From contig CATMRH010000043.1 of assembly GCA_950073955.1 (NCBI GenBank), positions 1 to 10,265 of the forward strand: DNA of 10,265 nt, given 5' to 3'. The notes beneath the pieces are model-generated. The model saw only the letters and a list, made by a program, of their open reading frames with translations. It did no database searches and had not been told where the DNA came from. The position numbers and the translations under genes are program-made. The DNA is from an uncultured archaeon. GTDB taxonomy: Archaea; Thermoproteota; Nitrososphaeria; Nitrososphaerales; Nitrosopumilaceae. Below are positions 6,667 through 10,265 of the stretch, in pieces (positions within the stretch are counted from its first letter, which is position 1; each line of letters starts with the position of its first letter).

Positions 6667-7017
6667 TCATCGATTGAGATTAACTATGAGTTGCTTTGCA
6701 GAAATGATCTTATTTTCAGAATCATAGGCTATTACATAGAGCATTGCAATTGAACTATTAGGGAATGGTGTTACATTGTTTAATGTTACACTATCACCAG
6801 ATGTAAATTTTTCAGTATTTGGATTACAGCTAACACAACCTATTTTGTAATTTGTTGCTTGATCATCATGATTCCAAGTAATTTTAACAGTTGCAGAATT
6901 ACCATCAAAATTTGATACAGATATTCGAATATTATCAAGTGATTCAGCAAATGCAGGATTTCCTAAAAACACACTAGCCACTAAAATTAACAAGCCTAAT
7001 GATGCAATAACTTTCAA
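6667..7017 (-). CDS. Small exported protein, beta-sandwich-like, function unknown
   Basis: No named family is certain. The 116-residue product has a clear Sec-type signal peptide: one basic residue, a hydrophobic core (about 4-19), and an AFA-ES cleavage site after residue 24. The mature part of about 92 residues alternates hydrophobic and polar residues (SATVKITWNHDD, 41-52; AMLYVIAYDSENK, 91-103), which resembles a single fibronectin type III domain. Two cysteines, C61 and C64, could form a disulfide outside the cell. There is no lipobox. The start is TTG and overlaps the stop of the upstream membrane regulator (TTGA), with GGAGG 7 bases before it, so the two are translationally coupled. 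It may be a ligand or partner for the ectodomain of that protein; this is inference from gene order. Confidence 0.8.
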   Translation of the reverse strand: MKVIASLGLLILVASVFLGNPAFAESLDNIRISVSNFDGNSATVKITWNHDDQATNYKIGCVSCNPNTEKFTSGDSVTLNNVTPFPNSSIAMLYVIAYDSENKIISAKQLIVNLNR

Positions 7018-8024
7018 TTCTCTTCCTCCAAATCGTTTCTTAATTTAACCATATTTAGTAGGTCTTTTTTATAAATTTCAACTACACCTAATCTTTCTAG
7101 TCGTTTTACTGCTCTCCACATAGTAGTTCTAGGTTGAAGGAACTTCTTTCGTAGATCGCTCTCAAAAACTTGGCCCCCATTTTTAGAGATAAATTTTACA
7201 ATTTCTTTGTCATCTTCACGCATTTCAGGTCTAAGATTGAAAATTGTATAAGTGTCTAAAGATTCTGGTTCTGATTGTTTTTTAGGTAATTCTGAAACAT
7301 AGACTTGTGAAGATTTTGATTGTTTTTTCTTGATAAGAATTGCAGCTGTAATACCTGCAGTAATTATTAGTCCAAAAATTAATCCCATAGTCATAAAATC
7401 AAGTGTGTATTCACGTTGATTTGTAGTTGGTTCTGGAATATTTCCAAAAATGTAATCTATTTGAGCAGGTCCACTGAAAAGTTCTAGTTTAATTTGTTCG
7501 TCAATTTGTTTCATATTATTTGGCAAAACACTCATTCCAACAATTACAGAGTTTTCTGGCATTAACAATGAGTAATTTAATGGAGAATTAAATGAAAAAG
7601 TCCAGACTCGACCTTCTTTTGAGATTAAATCATGAATGTCATAGTCAACAGTGATACTTGAAGAACCGAGAGTATCAACTATTGCTTTATCATTAATAAT
7701 ATCTCCAGATAATATAGAGTCATTTTCCCCAATAGCAACAAAATTGTCAATGGAAGAACCAAAGAGACTTAATTCAAAATTAGAAGAATCTACATCTATG
7801 TGAGAGGAAATGTGTGTAGAACCATCAGACTGAATGATTAGATCCAGAGTTCGAGTAGAACTAAATGAGGTCTGCAAAGGTATCGTCAGTGCAATAATAA
7901 TTAAGCCAGCAAGTATCAAAGGTGCCTTAACCATTGTTTCAAGAATACCATCAGTCCTTACAAAAAGCATTCCATCTTCTCGAAGATACTCTTTCCTATG
8001 AATTTGTACGATTTCGGGTTTCAT
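7014..8024 (-). CDS. Membrane-anchored winged-helix regulator with ectodomain
   Basis: A 336-residue protein with three parts. Residues 34-51 form a first membrane helix and about 209-231 a second, ended by KKK (232-234). Between them, about 55-205 is a Ser/Asp/Ile-rich, mostly beta-type domain predicted outside the cell. The cytoplasmic tail (about 262-330) is a winged helix: EIVKFISKNGG (274-284), SDLRKKF (289-295), the recognition helix PRTTMWRAVKRLERLGVV (298-315), then a wing. Such membrane-bound winged-helix proteins with a beta-rich ectodomain are known as uncharacterised families in haloarchaea; a one-component transmembrane sensor-regulator is the likely role. The ATG at 8024 is 4 bases after the stop of the soluble regulator. 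Met31 directly before the first helix could instead begin a signal-peptide-like N-terminus. The exported protein gene overlaps its stop. Confidence 0.82.
   Translation of the reverse strand: MKPEIVQIHRKEYLREDGMLFVRTDGILETMVKAPLILAGLIIIALTIPLQTSFSSTRTLDLIIQSDGSTHISSHIDVDSSNFELSLFGSSIDNFVAIGENDSILSGDIINDKAIVDTLGSSSITVDYDIHDLISKEGRVWTFSFNSPLNYSLLMPENSVIVGMSVLPNNMKQIDEQIKLELFSGPAQIDYIFGNIPEPTTNQREYTLDFMTMGLIFGLIITAGITAAILIKKKQSKSSQVYVSELPKKQSEPESLDTYTIFNLRPEMREDDKEIVKFISKNGGQVFESDLRKKFLQPRTTMWRAVKRLERLGVVEIYKKDLLNMVKLRNDLEEEN
7025..7029 (-). promoter_or_regulatory. Shine-Dalgarno sequence of the exported protein gene
   Basis: The - strand reads GGAGG, 7 bases before the TTG at 7017, within the final Glu codons of the membrane regulator. 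It is the strongest Shine-Dalgarno match seen in the window and decides the TTG start. Confidence 0.65.
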
Positions 8025-8028
8025 AGGC

Positions 8029-8316
8029 TTAATACCTTAGATTCATACTTTCTACAAGTCCCTGAAATTTCTTAAACTCCTGGAAAAATTCAAGTCCTTT
8101 TTCAGTAATCTGAAAGACTCTATTTCTGTCATTTTTAATGGAGTCGACCAAACCTGCTTCAATTAGTTTCTCACATTTGTCTAGTACTGCATAGTGAGAT
8201 AGGTTGGCTTTTCGAGAGATTGCAGATACAATGATTCCATCACGACCGCCATCGGCTGTAACGTTTAAGATATCACCCATTATGCCCATTTCTGATCTGT
8301 ATTGTTGTTTTGACAT
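8029..8316 (-). CDS. Archaeal one-domain winged-helix regulator
   Basis: A 95-residue DNA-binding protein of the archaeal winged-helix type (HTH_45-like, COG3432). Seen: helix 1 SEMGIMGDILNVT (8-20), helix 2 VSAISRKANLS (30-40), recognition helix HYAVLDKCEKLIEAGLV (41-57), wing FQITEKGLEFFQEFKKF (68-84), and a short C-terminal helix that in this family commonly supports dimers. No ligand-binding domain is attached. It is the first gene of a three-gene unit: the membrane-bound winged-helix protein begins 4 bases after its stop. The upstream region carries a 12-bp direct repeat overlapping or adjoining the promoter, so autoregulation is likely. An AT-rich stretch (8331-8344) lies where a TATA box is expected. 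Confidence 0.88.
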   Translation of the reverse strand: MSKQQYRSEMGIMGDILNVTADGGRDGIIVSAISRKANLSHYAVLDKCEKLIEAGLVDSIKNDRNRVFQITEKGLEFFQEFKKFQGLVESMNLRY

Positions 8317-8340
8317 GCTATAGTACAGAATTATTTAGTT

Positions 8341-8387
8341 TAAGAGGAACATTATGAAACGTCAAAGCGGAACATAAAGCGGAACAG
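8341..8387 (+). repeat. 12-bp direct-repeat array, candidate operator
   Basis: Two tandem units, AAAGCGGAACAT (8364-8375) and AAAGCGGAACAG (8376-8387), share 11 of 12 bases and lie head to tail without spacer. A third, weaker unit, TAAGAGGAACAT (8341-8352), lies 23 bases before the first and matches at 10 of 12 positions. The GGAACA core thus occurs three times, at spacings of 23 and 12, roughly two turns and one turn of helix. The weak copy touches the predicted TATA region of the winged-helix gene at 8316. Such an array fits the binding site of a winged-helix dimer or filament. It also lies upstream of the divergent coiled-coil gene, at a greater distance. The G+C content is higher than in the surrounding DNA. 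Confidence 0.6.
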
Positions 8388-8456
8388 AGATTTAGTTGGA
8401 GAAACACCTTGATTTTTCAGAAAATTGATGCGGGGAGAAAATCATAACTTTTTTTC

Positions 8457-8470
8457 TTTAGTTGACTAAA
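8457..8470. promoter_or_regulatory. 14-bp palindrome in the divergent promoter region
   Basis: TTTAGT-TG-ACTAAA is a perfect inverted repeat with 6-bp arms and a 2-bp centre. It lies about 70 bases upstream of the coiled-coil gene start and about 140 bases from the winged-helix gene start. It could bind a dimeric regulator. The A+T-rich context makes a chance palindrome of this size possible. Confidence 0.35.
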
Positions 8471-8507
8471 AATCATTCACAAGGTCAGCTTTGCGATTCA
8501 TAGTAAC

Positions 8508-8515
8508 TTTTTATT
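8508..8515 (+). promoter_or_regulatory. Possible TATA element of the coiled-coil gene
   Basis: TTTTTATT is centred about 29 bases upstream of the ATG at 8541, near the expected archaeal TATA position. An 11-base repeat, GAAAATCATAA, occurs at 8437-8447 and again directly before the ATG at 8529-8539; its meaning is unknown. Confidence 0.35.
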
Positions 8516-8540
8516 CTCAGATTGAAAAGAAAATCATAAA

Positions 8541-9011
8541 ATGTTTGATAAATTCAGAGAAGGGGAAGGAGAGATGGTAGAAGAAAGAATACAAGAAAAT
8601 GCTGGAGAATCTGTAGAATCTACTTCAACAGCTGAATCTGGAAGTGAGATTGGAATTGGAGAATTGATAGGAAAACGTGCAAAATTAGAAGAGGCGATAG
8701 ATTATGTTGGTTTGATGATTAAGAATCTTAAAGACAAGAGAACTTTGCTTGAAAAAGACATTGAAGAAGAATCAGTAGATGTTAAGAATCTCAAAGAAAA
8801 ACTACAGAAAATTAGTGAATACATAGAAGAGGAAAATAGAGGAATTAAGGAGCTTGCAATTAAGAGACAACATGTAGAGAATGAAGCTGATGAAGTAGGC
8901 ACAATCATCAATACATTAAGAGATAGGCTTTCAGGGATTGATAGAATTATTGGTGATGAGGGGGACAGAGTTAAGAGAATTAAAGAATCCAGAGAACAAT
9001 TAGATGATTGA
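8541..9011 (+). CDS. Coiled-coil protein made of 21-residue repeats
   Basis: I do not recognise a named family. The 156-residue protein is acidic and soluble, with no membrane segment. Residues 1-35 are Glu/Ser/Thr-rich and probably disordered. From 52 to 156 the chain divides exactly into five 21-residue units (52-72, 73-93, 94-114, 115-135, 136-156), and a weaker sixth (31-51) precedes them. Each unit has hydrophobic residues at positions 2, 5, 9, 12, 16 and 19 (position 5 often Glu), i.e. three unbroken heptads; the core IKNLKDKR of unit 1 recurs as VKNLKEKL and IKELAIKR. The repeat ends at the last residue. It probably forms a long straight coiled-coil oligomer. Met12 (ATG at 8574), with AAGGGGAAGG before it, is an alternative start. 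It converges on the CdvB paralogue, 89 bases between stops. Confidence 0.85.
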   Translation: MFDKFREGEGEMVEERIQENAGESVESTSTAESGSEIGIGELIGKRAKLEEAIDYVGLMIKNLKDKRTLLEKDIEEESVDVKNLKEKLQKISEYIEEENRGIKELAIKRQHVENEADEVGTIINTLRDRLSGIDRIIGDEGDRVKRIKESREQLDD

Positions 9012-9100
9012 TTCCATGTTCAATTAGACATAACTTAGTTAGATCTTTGAGATGACAGTTTAGATTATTAAAAATATCAAATGTTGAAAAAATTTTAGAG

Positions 9101-9742
9101 TTAAAGGAATTTTGAAGTAGTTGCTTCTTGAGTATTTGTTGGAACTGAAGGAAACATTTGATCTGTAGTACTTTCTGCAACAGCAGCAGCCTCTTTTAGA
9201 ATATTTTCAGATTCTAAGTTAGTAGTTTGATCAACTCCAAATGTTGCATCGCCTGAGAAACTTTCTGTCATAAAGCCTCCAAGCATCTCTGCCATTTGGC
9301 CAATTTCTTGCTCAGCTCCAGGCATTATTTTTCCAAGAGATGATTTTAGATTCTTCATCAACCCCACTGTTGGCATCATTGCTACTACAGTATCTCCAAG
9401 ATCACTGCAAGTAGTTAGGCGTAATTCAATTTGTTCTAATGCTATTCTAGCACTACTCAAAATTTTTGTAACTTTTCTTATCTCTGCTAATTCATTACAA
9501 AGAACCTTGGTGGTTCGAGTATCATGTTTTTGTGTCGCCTCTACAATTCTTTGAAATAATTTTACATCACGTTCTTGTAAGTTTGTTAACATCGAATCTA
9601 ATTTGTTAATTTGTAATTGTAATTTTTTAACTGCGTTTGAAATTCGTGGTTTTAGTGGTCCCTTAGGCTTGATAGAATCATTAATTTTTTCAGCAATACC
9701 TGATTTTGGTGGGTTTGACCATTTACTAGATAAATTAGACAT
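9101..9742 (-). CDS. CdvB-type ESCRT-III (Snf7 family) protein
   Basis: An archaeal ESCRT-III homologue of the Cdv cell-division and membrane-remodelling machinery; such proteins polymerise on membranes and are disassembled by the Vps4-like ATPase CdvC. The 213 residues contain the Snf7 core: basic N-terminus (KPKGPLKPR, 25-33), long helix 1 (about 34-68, VKKLQLQINKLDSML), long helix 2 (about 73-110, NELAEIRKVTKILSSARIALEQIELRL), then helices around 113-139 and 143-160. The tail (161-213) is acidic and Ser/Thr-rich and holds MFPSVP (196-201), which resembles the MIM2 peptide (hydrophobic-Pro-x-hydrophobic-Pro) that binds MIT domains of Vps4. There is no C-terminal winged-helix domain for CdvA as in Sulfolobus CdvB. 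Thaumarchaea carry several paralogues; which one this is cannot be told here, so I give no symbol. A TATA-like AAATTAAGT lies about 27 bases before the ATG. Confidence 0.88.
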   Translation of the reverse strand: MSNLSSKWSNPPKSGIAEKINDSIKPKGPLKPRISNAVKKLQLQINKLDSMLTNLQERDVKLFQRIVEATQKHDTRTTKVLCNELAEIRKVTKILSSARIALEQIELRLTTCSDLGDTVVAMMPTVGLMKNLKSSLGKIMPGAEQEIGQMAEMLGGFMTESFSGDATFGVDQTTNLESENILKEAAAVAESTTDQMFPSVPTNTQEATTSKFL

Positions 9743-9763
9743 AAAACTCGATTTTAGAAAATG

Positions 9764-9773
9764 TACTTAATTT
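9764..9773 (-). promoter_or_regulatory. Possible TATA box of the CdvB-type gene
   Basis: The - strand reads AAATTAAGTA, centred about 26-27 bases upstream of the ATG at 9742. No Shine-Dalgarno sequence is visible in front of that ATG, which fits a leaderless transcript. Confidence 0.45.
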
Positions 9774-9903
9774 CAGGTGTGAAAATTGATTTACACTTGA
9801 TAAAATTTCATTAACAAAAACTAAGCGATAGAAATAGTCTTTCTTTAAGCCTCTAAAAGGCAGAGATCTTTTATTTTTGTAAACAAATACTTTGAAATAA
9901 TCT

Positions 9904-9948
9904 ATTTAGATATTTTTAAATTGTTCTAAAGAACATTTAGATATTTTT
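9904..9948. repeat. Palindrome flanked by 14-bp direct repeats
   Basis: ATTTAGATATTTTT occurs at 9904-9917 and again, identical, at 9935-9948 (31-base period). Between them lies a perfect 14-bp palindrome, TGTTCT-AA-AGAACA (9922-9935), whose last base is the first base of the second repeat. The element sits 13-60 bases upstream of the predicted TATA box of the broken kinase-like gene. It may be a regulator-binding site; the repeats could also be a duplication. No terminal inverted repeats or transposase point to a mobile element. Confidence 0.5.
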
Positions 9949-9960
9949 CAAAAGCAACAT

Positions 9961-9970
9961 TTTAAAATAC
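9961..9970 (+). promoter_or_regulatory. Possible TATA box of the broken kinase-like gene
   Basis: TTTAAAATAC is centred about 25 bases upstream of the ATG at 9990, the usual distance for a leaderless archaeal transcript. The promoter looks intact although the coding frame downstream is not. Confidence 0.45.
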
Positions 9971-9989
9971 TAAAAATCTAATATAATTT

Positions 9990-10265
9990 ATGGAGCCAAA
10001 CTTAAAGTTTGAAATAAAGAGGAAATTTATTCATATTTTTGCACTTCTTTATATTGGGATATATTTATATTTTGCAAATAGATTTAATCATAATATAGGG
10101 TTGTTATCTTTAACTATAGTTTTAGCATTTTTTTTAGTTTTGGAATAACGTTTAAATTCAAACTTTTCGTCGAACATGGATAATTGGAAACACAATGAAG
10201 CAGAGTTATTTTCCTCATTCGTTTTTTTTTATAATATTCAACAGTTTTCTTTATTTCTTTAATAT
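9990..10265 (+). pseudogene. Broken dolichol/diacylglycerol-kinase-like membrane protein (start only)
   Basis: From the ATG at 9990 the frame runs 52 codons to TAA at 10146-10148. The product begins MEPNLKFEIKRKFIHIFALL, which resembles the N-terminus of archaeal dolichol kinase/DGK-type membrane kinases (charged KRKxxH, then a hydrophobic helix), and a second hydrophobic stretch follows (41-51, ending in LVLE). Reading on in the same frame past the stop gives RLNSNFSS, then WKHNEAELFSSFVFF, which looks like the next part of the family (a charged loop, then a helix). The frame then degenerates at a run of nine T (10212-10220) and stops again at 10260-10262; removing one T would give VFFIIFNSFLYFF. 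So the gene seems disrupted by a nonsense codon and perhaps a frameshift. The window ends here, so the remainder is unseen. A sequencing error or a short independent ORF remain possible. Confidence 0.55.

Noticed and set aside
8353..8376. Seven-codon ORF inside the direct-repeat region, considered as a leader peptide
   Set aside because: It overlaps the repeats, lies on the strand opposite the regulator gene, and has no supporting signals.
8980..9180. Open frame overlapping the ends of the coiled-coil and CdvB-type genes
   Set aside because: It straddles two supported 3' ends, and its composition is that of AT-rich spacer.
9849..9861. GCCT-CTAAA-AGGC hairpin followed by T-rich DNA, considered as a terminator or small RNA end
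   Set aside because: A four-base stem is too weak, and no gene ends just upstream on the + strand.
9904..9948. Direct repeats considered as a target-site duplication of an insertion
   Set aside because: The interior is only 17 bases and has no terminal inverted repeats or transposase remnant.

Overview
The window looks like chromosomal DNA of an ammonia-oxidising marine archaeon of the Nitrosopumilus type (Thaumarchaeota/Nitrososphaerota). The case rests on several things seen together: very A+T-rich DNA; a Snf7/ESCRT-III (CdvB-type) protein; a GPN-loop GTPase next to an archaeal-type homoserine kinase; preQ0 genes (queC, queE and a bacterial-type GTP cyclohydrolase I); an archaeal one-domain winged-helix regulator; and AT-rich boxes about 25-27 bases upstream of many start codons, as expected for leaderless archaeal transcripts. 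The assignment is inference from protein families, not from a database match.

Layout. 1-362 (+) holds a small four-cysteine zinc-ribbon-like protein whose start may lie outside the window. 412-2263 (-) holds a UPF0104/AglD-MprF-type multispanning membrane protein followed by a classical short-chain dehydrogenase. A divergent promoter region (2264-2345) separates these from a + strand operon, 2346-4718: GPN-loop GTPase, homoserine kinase (thrB) and 7-cyano-7-deazaguanine synthase (queC). Tail to tail with queC, only 2 bases away, lies a - strand series read from 6595 down to 4721: a two-helix membrane protein, QueE, FolE-type GTP cyclohydrolase I, and another two-helix membrane protein. FolE, QueE and QueC are three of the four GTP-to-preQ0 enzymes; QueD is not in the window. 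PreQ0 is the precursor of archaeosine in tRNA.

8316 down to 6667 (-) is a tight three-gene unit: a soluble winged-helix regulator, a two-TM protein with an extracellular domain and a cytoplasmic winged helix, and a small exported protein. It reads as a transmembrane gene-control system. A 12-bp direct-repeat array lies at its promoter. This is the best candidate in the window for an undescribed system.

8541-9011 (+) encodes a coiled-coil protein built of 21-residue repeats, and converges on a CdvB/ESCRT-III paralogue (9101-9742, -) with a C-terminal MIM2-like motif. The right end (9990 to the edge, +) holds the beginning of a dolichol/diacylglycerol-kinase-like membrane protein broken by an in-frame stop; its upstream region carries a perfect palindrome between two 14-bp direct repeats.

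No tRNA, rRNA, CRISPR array, insertion sequence or integrase was recognised. No gap between genes exceeds 300 bases.
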